From Phoebastria nigripes (taxonomy: Eukaryota > Chordata > Aves > Procellariiformes > Diomedeidae): DNA of 64,000 bases. The translations under genes were made by a program, and so were the position numbers. The notes under the pieces are model-generated. The model saw only the letters and a program-made list of their open reading frames with translations. It ran no database searches and was not told the DNA's origin. The stretch lies in NCBI GenBank assembly GCA_035582835.1, contig JAYKAV010002977.1:3192759-3256758 (forward strand), in the 5' to 3' direction. Below are positions 1-45,765 of the stretch, in pieces (position 1 is the stretch's first letter; each line of letters begins with the position of its first letter).

Positions 1-3000
1 TATAACTTGGATGTATACAGTCCATAAACACAAACAGCTCTGAATTTGCTGCTACATGTCAGTGAGATTAAATCCTGCTTACTTGCAGAATACTGAGGTT
101 AAGTAAAAGGAGCTGTATTCCTAACACCTTATCTAAGTTACATGTTCATGTTTGTGTTTACCAAGCTTCTTCCTTTCTAGTTGAAACAAGCTCCGATTTC
201 AGCAGCATTCTTGGCTTTATCACTTGTTGAGATGCTTTATACTTCTGGTAACAGGCATAAGCAAAGACTTCTCTTTCATAAGGCTGAGCTTTGCCTGTTT
301 TGTCAAGCACTTCCTCCCTGCCTGTAACAAAAGGGTAGAAGCTGTAGCTCAGCTGTTAAGAAAATGGTGTTTCAGAGAAGGGACTGTGTCCTTCACTGTT
401 TTATCCTTTATGAAATCTGGGATTGTGTCAGATGCCTAAGCTGGCTTGTTGGGCACATGTTGGCACAGCTGGTACAGAACACAATGGAGGGCTGATGTGA
501 TGAGGAAGGGTAGGACCACAGCAGTTCAGACAGGGGTTAAGCTGTAGTGGAACTCTGTCATTTGGACAACAGAGTCCAGTGTGCCATCAATAGAGATTTT
601 GGGACTGTCAAATTTCTTATAGAAAACCTAGCTCAGGATTTGAACTAGCTTGACCAGAAAATGACAAAGCTGTAAGCATGATCTGTATAGCAGGTAACAA
701 GCTGCAAGCAGATTAAGGCTGTTATTTTACCACTAACTTCAGATCTTTGTGGAATGCAGGTTTGGGACTGTTTTGCAGCAGACTTACACTACATGAGGTA
801 GACTTCTTGCTAACATGTTGCATAGGTACGTCATACCTCATGCAGCAAGGTAAACTGCCGCCTCCTGAGGAGGAAACAGGAACATGCTGCCTCTGGTAGT
901 CAAGGACCACTGGTTAATGGCCAGTGGCAGTGACCNCTTCTGGCAGGGCTACAGGTACATTTGACTGATCGATAACATGACTCATTGGCTTTTCTGTTGC
1001 CTGTATTGCTGCATTTTTATACATCCTTCTTAACTTGAAGTAGACAAGACTGGTTGATTGCCTGATCAAGATCCTTATAGGTGAAAGCCTATTTTACTAC
1101 TGAGCCAGGGTCCCAGAGCCTTTTTGTATGTCTCTGTCTTCTTTGCCTTGCATAAAGGTTGTATTCAACTTTGTTCTTTCTGTCCTGAAACCTCCATACT
1201 GGTGTTCAGGTTTCCTGCTGAAAGGATGCTGTAATGAGTGTTCATGACAATAATGAAAAAGAACTTGCAATTCTTTCCTTAGAAGCTTAAATGCTGTTTG
1301 GTCACAGCCTGGAAGATCACTTCTTTGAAAGACAGGAGCTTTTCAAATAGGCTTCCTGGAATCATAATTGAAATCATGCTGCAATATAAGTAGGTCTAAT
1401 CCAACATTTCCTGGTGCTTAATGGGAATGTTGCTATAGAAATTTGGACCTCTGAAATAGGCACTTGGAGACTGAAATCCAAGAAACAATTTTTATTCAGC
1501 TTGTGAATGTATATATTCACCTCATGAATAAGTTTCTGCAGTGTGTTCTTATAACAATTGATTTTTAAGTCTTTGTTGGAGACCTTAATGTAGCTTACGA
1601 AATAGGGTGTTAACTACATGTTCCCAATGCATAATACTGTACTAATTGGGCTTATTGTATGTGGGGGCATGGCTTTTCTGAATGAAGATAACTTCAAGGT
1701 GCACTTGCTGCCTAGCACTATAATCGGTAGTCTTCATCTGTAAGAAGCTGTTACGTTATCAGTAAATAAAAATTAAGGGATGTTTTGAAATATTGATTTA
1801 TACTTACACCTTTAGAACTTTTTGTTCTCGGAATGCTTGTGTGCCCTTCAAGTTGTATCTGAAGTAATTGTATTTAGTTTTTCTCATGGAAGTAGTGTGT
1901 CCTGAGGAGGAGGGCAGATCCCATTGTGTCCATGAAACATAATGTAAAGTGACAGATGAGGAAGAGAAATAATTTGTTCTCAAAGTAGTTTTGCAATAGG
2001 CTCCTCTCAAATGTAGACTTCATGTTTATTTGATGGAACAGTGAGTGAGTATTTTGCTCCCCTACCCCATTACGTTTGCAACAACAGAAGAGGATGTAGG
2101 AGCAGCTTGTCCTCATGACACACAATGCTTGTGAGAACCCAGTTCTTGAAATTCTAGTCCCTAAGTTAACAATGCTAGGGCACTAAATTACAGCTTGGAG
2201 TACAATTTGTAAATGGTTTTGACTGGAATGTAGTGTTCAGGATTAGGTTCTTGCTGCTGAGGCATAATGACTGCATCTATAGCATCTGTGGTAAGCCTCA
2301 AGTGCAAATTGCTGCATTTTAAGACACTGGGCAGTGTGGAACTGTAGAGATTGCTTTAAACATGCAGGAAAAATGTGTAGCTAACTTTAGCTATCAGAAG
2401 CCCTACTAATACTCTTGTCCTTACCTTGATCTCTTATTTTTCAGGTTTGTCTCTGACAGCTTTTGCCAAAGGCAGCAGAGAAGGTGATCAGAACTTGCTG
2501 GAGTTGGTATAAATCCTTCAAGCACTGATAGCTTTGAAGTGGTTTATCACTGTCTGACTGTCCAATAGTCAGATCAACTCTGCCTCTCNACCTCTCCGGA
2601 GCATCTGAAGTGTCTGAACCAACTGTGCTGAACAACATGTTCAAAAATAGGAATGTGAATGTAGCCTGGGTAGTAGTGCCTTGGCACTCCATGCTCAGAG
2701 CAGGCCTTCTAGACAGCTTAACTATAAGCTTTTAGTTGTAGCTGAAGCTGCTGGATGTGTCTGCATTTTTCCAGAAGACTTCCTATTTTCATAACTAAGT
2801 AAACGTGGAACTTCAGGAATCACAGCCTGAGTAGGCTCTTACGGGCTGTAGGTGTTCTGAATTGGTCTCTACACAGAAAGATATTGCTATATGGCTGGCT
2901 CAGATTACAGGTAGAAGCCACAGTAGTTTGAGCTGATGACATGCTCACTGCTTGAGAAGGTGAAACTGCAGTTGACTACTTGATCAAGATGACTGGCAAA

Positions 3001-6000
3001 GTGCTAGACTCATTTTAACTGCCACCCAGCTGAGTATCTCATTGGTCTTTGGTTGCACTAGGAGAGATGTGCAAGAATAGAGCAAATCTGGATGTGTGTG
3101 TTTATGTATTTCTGAAACTTGTAACTGCTGCCATCATACTCTGTCTATGGCTACACTTAGCAGCTTGAGGATCTCTTGTCTGTTAATAACAGACTACACA
3201 CAAGTGCAGTCTTAGATACCTTATTTTCTCAGATTATAGCTGCATAGAAGGTGAGGGAGGACTCAGTTTAGGTTGTGTTGCCATAAAATGTGTAAAATTG
3301 ACACAGGTGCAGGTATATAACAATAAATTTGAATTCTTTATAATAATGTAAACCTAGAATTAGAATTTCAGCTTTTGCAGTGTAGTGCATTTGTGTACTC
3401 TGCTGCAGTCTGACTGCAAGGAGATACTTATGTCCTGGGGCTGTTATGATCAAATTGGAAACTAATGCTATTAAACTTCAGTGTTTGTTTTGTCACTTGA
3501 CTCTTCTACGAAGTAGGGAAGAAGGCAGTGTTTGTCCAGTGATCTTTGGAAGCCTTACATAAAAGGCTATGCTAGGTGAGGCAGGCTCCTCTATGGATCC
3601 TGCTTTGGTGTGTTCTTCCCCTGCTGTGAACAAACAGCTGCAGTGTAAGGCCACTGATGCAGGGAATAGATATGATACATTCTAAAATGAACCAATTCCT
3701 ACTAACTGACAGTGGATCAGATCTGTTACAGTCTCTGTAACATCAGCTCTAAAGGCTAAAAGTCTAATGCTGTAGTTGAGCAGCTGAAGTAGCAGGGAAT
3801 TTAGGTGAGTTGATGACTAGACCAGTTCTGCAGACAGTGCCCATGAGAGGTGCTGCATAACCTTACTCTCCTCATTGGTAAAGTTTTAACTGAACACTAT
3901 GGTATATACTGTCATAAGAGCAAAGCTTGATGCAGAGTCTACAACTCTGATACAACTTGTGTGGTGTCTGAACACATGCAGTGTGGTGGATAGAAACATA
4001 CTGTGCTAATAAACCTCTAAAATTGTGGGGGTGGGGAATTTCTGTTTCAGAGCAATGGTTTTCCTCTGCAGTTCATATTCTAGAATAAGGGCCTGTAGGC
4101 TGAGACCTTTAGACAAAGAGAAGCCACTGCTGGTATAGGCCACTGCAGGAGACTTCTGGGAAAAAGCAGCCACCATGATGTGTCATGCTGAGAGCACAGA
4201 GATGGCAGGAAGGAGAGGGTAAATGGAGCCAAGGTCTTGGATATAAAGGAAAGTTAGAAATTAGGAACACATAAGCCCCCATGCTGAAGGAGGCTAAGGT
4301 GAGCAGTGCATGAAACTGAAGGATAGCATCCCTCAAACCCAGTTTCAGTGACTTAACTGCCTTGACAGTGCCTAGAATATCTGTGAATGTACCCTTGTTA
4401 AAAGCTGCAGAGAATTTTCCTGTTGTAAATTTGATGATACTCAACCTTTCTAAGTAGTGCACAGGAAGGAAAGGAAGGAAGATGGAAACTTTTGCCTTCC
4501 TTAGCATCTACTCTGGTTTGCTATTATGCCATCTACAAGTGTTTAAGGGATGAGTAGACAGTGCAGCTGTATCAGGAGCATGTAAAATGCTCTCTAGTTC
4601 AATCATGAGCTCTTGTTCTGGTGATTCTTTCAGAAACTCAGTGTGATCAGCAGAGCTGAAACTCGGGGATAAGTTCACACATTGACCTCAAGAAGGCAAA
4701 TCTAGACAAATGAAGTGCCTACATACTGAAGGCATGTTTTTCTCTAAATGTTAACTATTTTTACTTTTTTGAGTCAAATGAAAGCAGAACTTAAATCTGT
4801 CTTGTCAGTATTTCTGTTATCTTTGAAAGCTTTGAACACAGTTAGACTATGTGCAGAAGCAAAGACTCATGTTGCTTTCTAAAGATGCATTCATTCCATG
4901 ATATGCCCGAAGAACTGAATGTATTATCTTGGTTAGAATCACGTTCTGTCAAGTTGTTTTGCCATTGAACTTCTGCTGCTGAAGACTCACTAACTTGACA
5001 CAAGACCCTGGACTTGGTTGTTAGTGAATGTTTTATGATTCTCTAACCACTCTGAAGAAGCGATATCTCTACCTTGTCTTCCATATGTATGTACATATTA
5101 CCAGCTGAGAAAGGAGCCTATCCATCAGCCAGTCATGTATCAAAAGTTTACCTGAAACTTGGAGGGGGGCTAACTGTATCTGAGAAGACTTACACTTAGT
5201 AATAGGAGGAACAAAAAGGCAAAATCCTTCACTGGGCAGAGACATTCTCTAGAGGAACATGGTGTTCTGGCTAATTCACAGCTTCCATTTGAAGTCAGCT
5301 GTTGTCTTTAGTGCACTAACCATCTTTTGTCTAAGTCTTAGCCACATGATAAAACCTCGGATCTGGCCACTTGCCAATATTGTCTTTGACTACTGTTGGT
5401 TGCTGTTCCTTTGTCCAAAGCAGATTTGTAAATCAGCCTGCTCATGACCAAAAGTGTGTAAGGAACAGATTAACCGTCAGTGAAGGAAAGCTTGCAGTAT
5501 CTTTTCCATTGTAGTGTTCCATATTAGTGCTGGAGACATTCTACCCTACGGCTGTCTTGGAAACTGAGTGTACGGTTATAAGAGTTGCCAGAAGGATTTA
5601 ATGGATCTATCTGAACTACTGGAGAACTTAACCTGAAATGAGTCAAAACTAACTTATATGCAGGGAGTTCTGATACCTTGAGACACTGAGATGGTTATTA
5701 GTTTTTGAACATTCATTTCCTAGTGCTAAGGAGTAGTCAGTTGTGGTCTGAACTGCATACTGTGAACAGGCTGTTCCACAAACAAAATCTGTACTTCAGT
5801 CCTTTTTGAGGACTAAGGTTAAAGAATTTCAAAGTCAACATGTTTGGAGCCTTGAGGTATTTGAGTTTACTAGTTCATTTCCCACTTGAGTGGGGTGCCC
5901 CTTACATTTGGAAGCATGTGTTGGTACAGGAAGGTGAGTTGAATAAAAGGCTGCTGTATTAGGCTCGGTAAATGCTGTGGTGTCAAGGCTTCTGCTGTCA

Positions 6001-9000
6001 TTCACTGGTGGTTCTACTCCACAGAAGTTTGAGTTTAAAGACTCTCTGGATACTCCTGGTGTTATACTAAATTGACCTGTGTGGCTTCTGTTGTGACCTA
6101 GCTTAGGCATGGCCTGAGTAAAGGATATTACTGGAAGAACACCTCCAGCTTATGGCAGGCTGTCTGCACGTGGTTCAGGATAGTAGAGCTTACCCAAGCA
6201 AGTCAGGAGCCAAATCCTCAGCCTGTGCTGTGCTAGTTTGATCTGCTTAGTGAGGAGTTAGTTTCCCAGCTTTGTGGTCAGAGCACATGTAGGGTGCTAA
6301 TTCTGTAGGGCAACTTAGAGTTAAGGCTGATCATTACTTCCAGTTCCACAGGAGTCTGCTGTTACTGTACTGTTAGCATGCATGAACTACGTAGCTCCAG
6401 TGCTGGATGATCAGTGTACAACTTCAGCTCTGAATGAATCCTGTATCCTTTGATTACAAGATCATGAATACTAGTTTTAATGCAAAACAAAAGGCATGTA
6501 TTCATGTATACCAGAAGCCTAAGCAGGTGCACAGCTGCTAATCAGATGCATACACAGCAGCTACTGTTGCAAAATCCTAAAATGAACACTACATGCCAAA
6601 CTCTGTGTTTCTTGGGTTGCAGGAATAAGTGGATTTGGCAGGGAAGAGTTTAGAACGTCTCACCTCAATGCTAATGCTTGCCAGAATTCAAGGGCAAGGT
6701 CAAATAAGCAATGTTCCTGGGAGAAACTGATATACNTGTCCTCAGCACGGACTCTCTGTGTGTCAAGTAAAAGTGCTCAATATATGTGACTAAAATATTC
6801 AGGCTCATCACAAACATACATACCCTGATCTTGTTTGGCTACAGAGCCCTGATATTGGTGCCAAGCACTACTGGGAGACTTCTGCTGTAATCTGAGGATG
6901 CATAAACTCAGGCGAGCTTTGAAACCATGACTCAAATGCTAATTCAACTTCTGTTAATCCTAGCCCAGAAGAGCAACTGCAGAGGTCTTGCAAAATGAAG
7001 TCACATGTAACAGTGTGTTAGGACTTAAAGCTGTTGAATCTCTGAACTCTTCTAGCAAGTCGGAGCACAATTCTGAACAGCTAATTCTCTTTTCACTTAA
7101 GAGAAATGGCACAGCTGCAATTATTCCTGCATTTGGATATATGGTTGGTGCTGTAAAGAGCTGTTCTTCCCTGTAGTGGAAGCTGGGAAGGCAGCAGAGA
7201 CATGAGCTTTCATTTATACTCAACTTGTCAGGAGGTGGAAGAAAATGGAGGCCCTAACTTCGTGACTTGCTTCATTGCAGCAGTCCTGGAAGCTGTAACC
7301 ATAATTTAAAGTGTCTAAAGCTAACTGGTGGTCTCATCTTGGTGCTGTGTGAATTCAGCTGTGCTGTCTGTACTTTGCAATCAATGTATGCAGGTGTCTA
7401 AAGGATCAATGCCTCCATCCTCACACCCATTGTCTGTGATCTAGCCCAGTTATCCTTAAGCTAACTGGAACAGTTGATCCTATTCTTCCCCAGCCCATAC
7501 AAACTAGTAACTAATCTTGTTTTGAAACAACAGTCCTTCAATGAAGCCTCTTAAATATTTTAAAATTGCTGTTCATCCTGGAGTTGTAATATGGAGAATG
7601 CTTTAAGCACTTGAGCAGAACTGGTGATCATACAATTTTCCCTCTCCCCATATGCCTGCCTAGTCCTGACCTCTATTGTGCTGGTCTGTTGGTTTCCCAT
7701 TTGCCTCTCCTTNCTGGTAGCTTGAACAAAGGAGTGAGGAGGCCTGCTGAGCTCTGCCTTCTGAATGCAAGAGGTGGGAGTTCCTGTTCTGCAGCATTGT
7801 CAACTCAGAGTTCTTTACTACTTAAATAAAACAATTTTAACTTTATGTAATAGTAAATCAACCATAGTAGCTTTTGTATTCTATATCAGCTGCAAGGATT
7901 AATAAAAGAAGCCTTTATATGTCTGCTCTACTTTCCTGTCAGGTATCAGTAGGACCAGAAGAGATGCAGCTTCTTCCCTGCAGTGATCTGAGCCCTGGAA
8001 GGTGTTCTGCCTTATGGAAGAGGAGACAATAGTTGTTTGGTGGGTGGGGGTTGGGTCTTATGTTGACTGCATACACATCAAATTCTTTCTCTGCAAGATG
8101 AGTAAGGGATGGAAAAATCTGTTTTGCTTGGCCTNCAGGCTTGTCTGGTTTTGCTATTATCATCTGATGTTACGGTTGTCAAACCAATAAATTGCTGCTT
8201 TCTCTGTTAAATATGAGATTGCCTGTGTGAAAGGCTAGGATCACACTGGTGGTTTCTTTTTTTTTTCCCCCATATACAACACAGCTGCCTCCTTTCTCTT
8301 CACCTGCTCCTCATCCTCAGAGATAGATGCCCATGTTGGCTGCTTAGCAGGTTTTCAGAAGTGTCCTTCTATTTCACATACTGAGTTTTGCCTTTCTGCA
8401 TAGTGTTCCTGATGCCCCTCTTGCTTCCTACAGAACTTCTGTCTTGCTTACCTCTGACATCATGTATATTTGACAGCTTTGTAGCTTGGCTCCTAAATTT
8501 TCTGTATTTTCATGGCCTTCTCACATGACCTTGGTATGTGGATTGTGAATTTGGTACTGCTGTCTCTAATTTAATGAGCAAATCTTTTTCCTTGCCCTTA
8601 AACAANTTATTTTCCTCACCTCACCCAGACTTTCTGTCATGACATGTCTTGAGCCAACTATGTCATCTTTCTGGCTCTCTCATTACCTTATGTGCTTACC
8701 ATTGCTATGACCAATTTGTTGGACAAGGGAATCATGATAACAGGTGCTGGTAGGGTTTTGTTGCTCTCTCAAGTTGCAGAAAGTCAGGGGGGGCAGGTGT
8801 GCTCTGTGGTAGCAGCACCAGCCATGCTTCTCTTTCTCTGCCTGTCTGTGAGCTAGCTGTGGAGGTAAAAGAACAAGGCAAGATCATGTGTGTAGTGATA
8901 CTTCCTCTACTCTCTATACTCTTGGGGATTGCCCTCAGGATTAAGTTTAACTGTTTTCTTCATCTGTTAATTTTCCCAGTCATCTGTTGAATCATATCAG

Positions 9001-9229
9001 CCTGCACCCAGGAGTCCCACAGCTTCATGAAGTGTGGAGTGCAGAACCATTACCCTCTGTTAGGAGCTGCCCATGGCTTCAGAAACTGTTTTTGGAATCC
9101 ACCAGCTATTAATAAGATGCTGGGTAAATGATTGCTGTTGCCCTCTGTCATGCATTTAATAAGGCATGATATGCTTATCCTATGTGAGTTTAATTCTCCC
9201 ATTTTTAGTCCATTTATGCATTGGAACTT

Positions 9230-9770
9230 TACAGCATCCTACGACAGAATTCTAAATTTAAGTATGCCTTGTGCGAAAAACATTAATTTCACTGAGTGTC
9301 CCAAGTTCTTTGTTGTAAGAACAGTTGGTGATCATTCCTTAGTTCTCTTCTTCATGCCATTCATGACTTTACGGACCTCTCAAATACCTGTACCTTGTCT
9401 TTATTCCTCTCTTCTATCCAGCTGAAAAGTCTTAAATTTATGTTTGTGTAGAAGCTGTTCCAATCCCAACTGTTCTCACTGCTCGCAGAAAGTGATTTTA
9501 AGTATAACACCCTTTTTGAACTGAAGTGACAGGGGACTGACTCTGGTGTTCAAAAAGGAGGCAAACCCTAGGTTTTTTAAGTGGTATGGTAATGTTTCCT
9601 GCTTTATTCTTTGTGTCTTTTGTAACAATTCTTCATTGTCTTTTGGCCTTTTTGATGATGCTGAGTAGTGAGCTGCTGTTTTGCAAGAAATGTCTGAATG
9701 ATTCTCCCCACTCCGGTTAGTGGTATCTGATTTAGGCTTGTTTTGCTTCTGTGAGCATTTCTTTAGAGCT
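9230..9770 (-). mobile_element. Ancient CR1/L3-like LINE remnant (degraded)
   Basis: On the + strand the order of phrases resembles the reverse complement of the 3' part of amniote CR1/L3-type LINEs: a GACTTTACGGACCTCT-like segment, CAGCTGAAAAGTCTT, GTAGAAGCTGTTCC, then farther on AAGTGGTATGGTAATGTTT and GGCCTTTTTGATGATGCTGA. It is strongly mutated with no usable reading frame. The match is by recollection of the consensus, without alignment. Confidence 0.42.
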
Positions 9771-10588
9771 ATCAACACCCTGTTGTATCACCTGGTTCAT
9801 TGCTTGTATTGGTATATTAATAAGTTGCTGAATTAGAAAAAGTGCTGTCTGATTTCTGTTTGATAGTGCAGCCATGATTTATTAGACATATCTTTCAAGA
9901 GCAGTGCTGGAGCCTGTTATATCACATTGCTAATGACTACTTCAAGGTTTTAGTTTCCAAGAAAACTGTACGTGCATGCAGGCAATCAGGATATCACCAG
10001 TTGATGACCACCTGAAAAAATAATAGGGATTCAGAAACCTAAATTAACAGCGTTGGGGTTGTTGCTGTTTTTTGTACTTCAGTCTTTTCCTCTAGAAATG
10101 CATTGTAGAACTGCTTAGGAGTCTCATTTCATCCTGATAAACTGTATGCTTTGAAGATTTTCTAATGTGACGCAGAACTGTATGGTCTTTCTTAGAATCT
10201 TAATTGTATGGTAGTGTGTTGCATTTGTTTCTTGATAGTCGTACATGTGGGATTTTGACAACCTTGCCAAGATGGAGATGAGCAATGTTCTCGACTAGGG
10301 ATTTGTGCTTATACTTGCCTCTATGGCAAGGCGTTATAAAGGCCTTTCGAAGGCAGTGCCCTAGTCTTCTATCAATGCACCTTTTCCACCTTTGTTGAGA
10401 GAATTCTGTTGAGCAGCTGTGGAGAGTTTAATTATTTTTCATAGTGAGTATTTAAGAACATTATCTTTGGACTGCCTAAAAATACAGTATCTTGCAATTG
10501 TGCTTTCTCATTAAAAAGCTATTCTTGTTTGTAAGTGGTGAAAAACTTCTTTTATGCTGACAAATACAGTGTTCTTAGTTTTGGAAGA

Positions 10589-10613
<25 letters not shown>
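10589..10613. repeat. Homopolymer T25
   Basis: The longest homopolymer in the window. Length is likely to be uncertain in sequencing. Confidence 0.9.
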
Positions 10614-10619
<6 letters not shown>

Positions 10620-12447
10620 TTTTGTAACTTACAGGCACTTTTTGTGTGCTCTGAAAAACAATGATTCTGCAAATAGCCTGTGGCATCACTTACAAACAAG
10701 CATGTTATCAGCAATAAGGGTGTTTGGGCAGATCTGCCTGGGGCTCTTGCAAAGGGTAACATAGCAAACTAGCTATGAATTCCTCTGCTGTAACCAGAAA
10801 AGCAGTGGTGCAGAACTTTTCCCCACTACTGAGTCCTATGAGACATCTTTGGCAGGTGCCTTATCAATGCTGATTTGGGTAGATTTAGTAAGGCGGTATT
10901 GCCCTTAGTGAGTCAGTAATTTAATATAAATTGAGTGAGAAGTCTTTTAATTCAGATTTCAAGTGTTGCATATTTTTGAGTCACTCCATGTGTCATAATG
11001 CTGTAATGTTCTTTTGTTTTCTTACTACTTTGCTATCTTCTTTTGTAATCATCGCTTTAGTGAATAAGTTTTTTGAGATCAGGGCCATGGATTGTTGACA
11101 ACATCCTTAGGCACTATTTAAGTACTTTGGTTAAATAAATAAAGGACAAATTTATGCTATTATCAGTTTCCTGTTCTTGTCCTTCGCATGAGTGGAAGCT
11201 AGGTGTCTTGATGTGCTATATGCTTACATGTTAATGTAGTACAGACTAAGTCTCTGATAAATGGTGGCCTTTCTGACAAAAATTACATGATGCGAAGTTA
11301 AGAACCAAGTGCTTGCTATTGATATGTATTTAGTGCTTTGCAGATACTGTGTTTTTAGGAGGCTACAAGGCACTTACAGTTGCTGTTTTCAAAGAAATAA
11401 AATAACTTTGCTCTGGGAAGGCAACTAATAAGGGTAAACATAGTATCTCTGTTTGTGAGACAGCCAGGAAGATTTTTACCTCAGAACTGAGTTTTTTCCA
11501 CAAAGGAGCTCCATTTCAAAAAATTAGAATACAAACAGGTATCATGGCACTGCAATAAATGGTCCATTAAGTTAGCAAAACCAGTAGCGAGCGCTCTGCG
11601 AGTATAGATAGCAAGCTAATCTTCTCAGATGGTTTTGCCAGATCTAGCATCTGATCAAAAGGTTTGTTTGAACTCTTTAACATTTTGACTACTCCATATC
11701 ATTTCTGTTTCCTTTCTCCTCTTGGATTAGCATTTAGGTCTGCCTTTCACTGGGGATGTGGAAAAACTTCCCTGAGATAAGGCTTGCCTTTTAAATGGTT
11801 GTTAATAAAGTTGCTGAGCCATTGAGAAGCGTGGCTGGGAGCAGAGAAAATTGTCGTCTTTGTTCCCTTTAGTTTAGAGAAAAAGAGAAAAAGCAGGAAA
11901 CACGATAAAAGAAAGTACAATTCTGCTTAATGCATATTTGTTTTTTGATCTAATCCAAGGTATTTTTGAAGAAGGGACTTCAGTAGTATTCTGAAAATAA
12001 TTTGAATTTTCTGTGGATAAGAATATATAAATTACACTAAGAGGGTGTAAATTCATCAAGAATGTATGTCTTAATTTCACTGCATAAGCCAGTCATTGAT
12101 TTCCTGAACTGACGTCAAAGGTACTTGATTTTGTAATTTTCCTCTATTGTATTTCCTGTGGCAGGATGCAAGATTAGTCTGGTTTATCCATTTATCCTTT
12201 GAATGCACAGGCACAATACTGGTGTTAATTTATGTTTTACAAATGCAGCAATCTAATGCAGATCTAGAATGTGTGCCTTCCATGTCTTTGCTAGGCTGAA
12301 GCCTGTCCTCTAAGACATGTAAATGGTAGTGATTGCTGTTGTGCAATAATTTACAAAAGAAAGAGGTGCGAAGTTGCTGGAGTCAGGAGTCACAGACTTT
12401 AAACATAGTTTTGAACTCTGACTCTGTTGTCTTTCTTGTAAAAGCAG

Positions 12448-44300
<31,853 letters not shown>

Positions 44301-44364
44301 AATTCAGGGCAAAGTCACTTTAATTTCGGAGAGCTACACTCCCTGCCTGTGGCAGGCCAGCTCT

Positions 44365-44382
44365 TCCTCCTCCTCCTCCTCC
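44365..44382. repeat. (TCC)6 trinucleotide repeat in the ABCC5 3'UTR
   Basis: Six TCC units, 65 bases after the stop codon. Confidence 0.85.
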
Positions 44383-45733
44383 TTCAAGCAGATTATTGCC
44401 TTTTCATCTTTTAATTTTTAGCACAATGTGTCAAGCCAGAGAGATTTTTAAAACCGTGTCAGAAGAATTCTTCATGTTTTTATTATTGTATTTATTCCAT
44501 AATCATATTACTAATTTTTTGTTATTAAATGCACTCTACAAATGGCTCAGGGAGCCATAGTTATAAATGTATCAGAGGCCTATAATGAAGCTTTATACAT
44601 GTAGCTATATCTATACATAATTCTGTATATAGCCTATATTTACAGTGGAAATGTAAGCTGTTTATTTTATATTAAAATAAGCACTGTATTAATAACAGTG
44701 CATATTCTTTTCTATCATTTTTGTACAGTTTACGGTACCAGAGATCTGGCTTTGTTATCGGACTGTATTAGACACCATTTTGTCTTTTACAGTTGGTCTT
44801 TTCCTAGTGCCGGATTTTCTGCGTGTCTGAGTGGAAGTGAAGCTTTGCAATAGTGTCCTTTATTGTCACATCTTTGTTGTCTAGGGCAGGGGAGAAGAGC
44901 TCTGTGGTGTAACTCTATTGCATTGTAATTTATCAAAGGTATTTGGAGCATTGCTAATGTTCACCACGGCAGCAGCTGCTGCTTCCCATGATGCTTTCCC
45001 AAAGCAGGGTTTTTAGTGATCTCCTGAGTGGAGAACCACTTCTGGGTCACAATAAGGCCTCATATTTTTCTCAGTGTCCTGATACAGTATTTCTTACTGT
45101 ATCAGCAGGGGTTATTTTAATGCAAGCAAGCCCAAGCTCTTCCTGCTTCGCTGATCTAACACAACCAAAATCTAACTGTTCATGGAATGATCTGTAACAA
45201 ATTAATCATAAGGTTCAAATCATACCCTGTATGCTAGCAGGAAAGCCTTTTCAGAGTTGCTTCAGCTGACTGACTCCTTTATCTTGAAGCTGCTAACACT
45301 CCTCAGAGGTTTAGGTTGGCTTTCATTGGCATGGGTAACACTAACTCTTTGTTCTGCTCACTTATACTAAGGTTAAACAACATCAATATTTCCTGTTTCT
45401 TCATTGCACACTTGTTAAGGAAACAGTCCCCCATCCCACGTCTTCTGGAACTTTAAACAAGTTCCTATGGATCAGGATGTAACACTGGTGTAGGACGTCG
45501 TTTTCTTACTGTAAAGAGACCTACCTCAGGTTACTAGGTCCTGCGTAGTACGTTGCCATGATCGCTGTACACCATCCCTGTTTTACGGGACCTGTGGCCC
45601 GGGTGGGCACAGTCGCTCCTATAATAGCCGTGACTTATTGAATGGTCAGCGTTGCATGTCTTTGTCAACTTGGACATTTTGTAGCCTTAGCATGTTTGCA
45701 AAATGTCTCATGGAGGCAAAAATCTGAAAAGTA

Positions 45734-45739
45734 AATAAA
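45734..45739 (+). terminator. ABCC5: Probable ABCC5 polyadenylation signal (AATAAA)
   Basis: Canonical hexamer in the distal 3'UTR, followed within 35-50 bases by T- and GT-rich sequence. It is the strongest poly(A) signal after the stop codon. Confidence 0.65.
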
Positions 45740-45765
45740 ACTATTTTGGGTTTTGTAAATTTTAT

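Larger units (their letters stand above)
1..12447 (+). other. Noncoding: ABCC5 upstream intron or 5' flank
   Basis: No exon could be supported here. The missing ABCC5 N-terminal coding exon (about 44 residues) was searched for by eye and not found, so it is probably further upstream and this stretch is probably intron. Contents are scattered single N bases, a T25 tract at 10,589-10,613 and an old CR1/L3-like remnant at about 9.23-9.77 kb. The longest frames (for example minus 4,109-4,507) look random. Confidence 0.65.
44301..45765 (+). other. ABCC5: ABCC5 3' untranslated region
   Basis: Noncoding sequence following the stop. It contains a (TCC)6 tract at 44,365-44,382, ATTAAA motifs near 44,524 and 44,671, and a canonical AATAAA at 45,734-45,739. 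The last is followed by a GT-rich stretch (about 45,770-45,790), a plausible main cleavage site at about 45,755-45,765. The length of about 1.4 kb is similar to the remembered mammalian 3'UTR. The exact end is inferred. Confidence 0.7.

Noticed and set aside
4109..4507. Minus-strand open frame of 132 codons
   Set aside because: No recognised domain, no flanking splice or promoter signals, and similar chance frames occur through the region.
10511..10762. Minus-strand frame with a poly-Lys run
   Set aside because: The Lys run is simply the T25 homopolymer read in reverse.
45205..45230. GGTTCAAATC motif resembling a tRNA B box
   Set aside because: The motif lacks its final CC, and no A box, cloverleaf arms or Pol III terminator fit around it.
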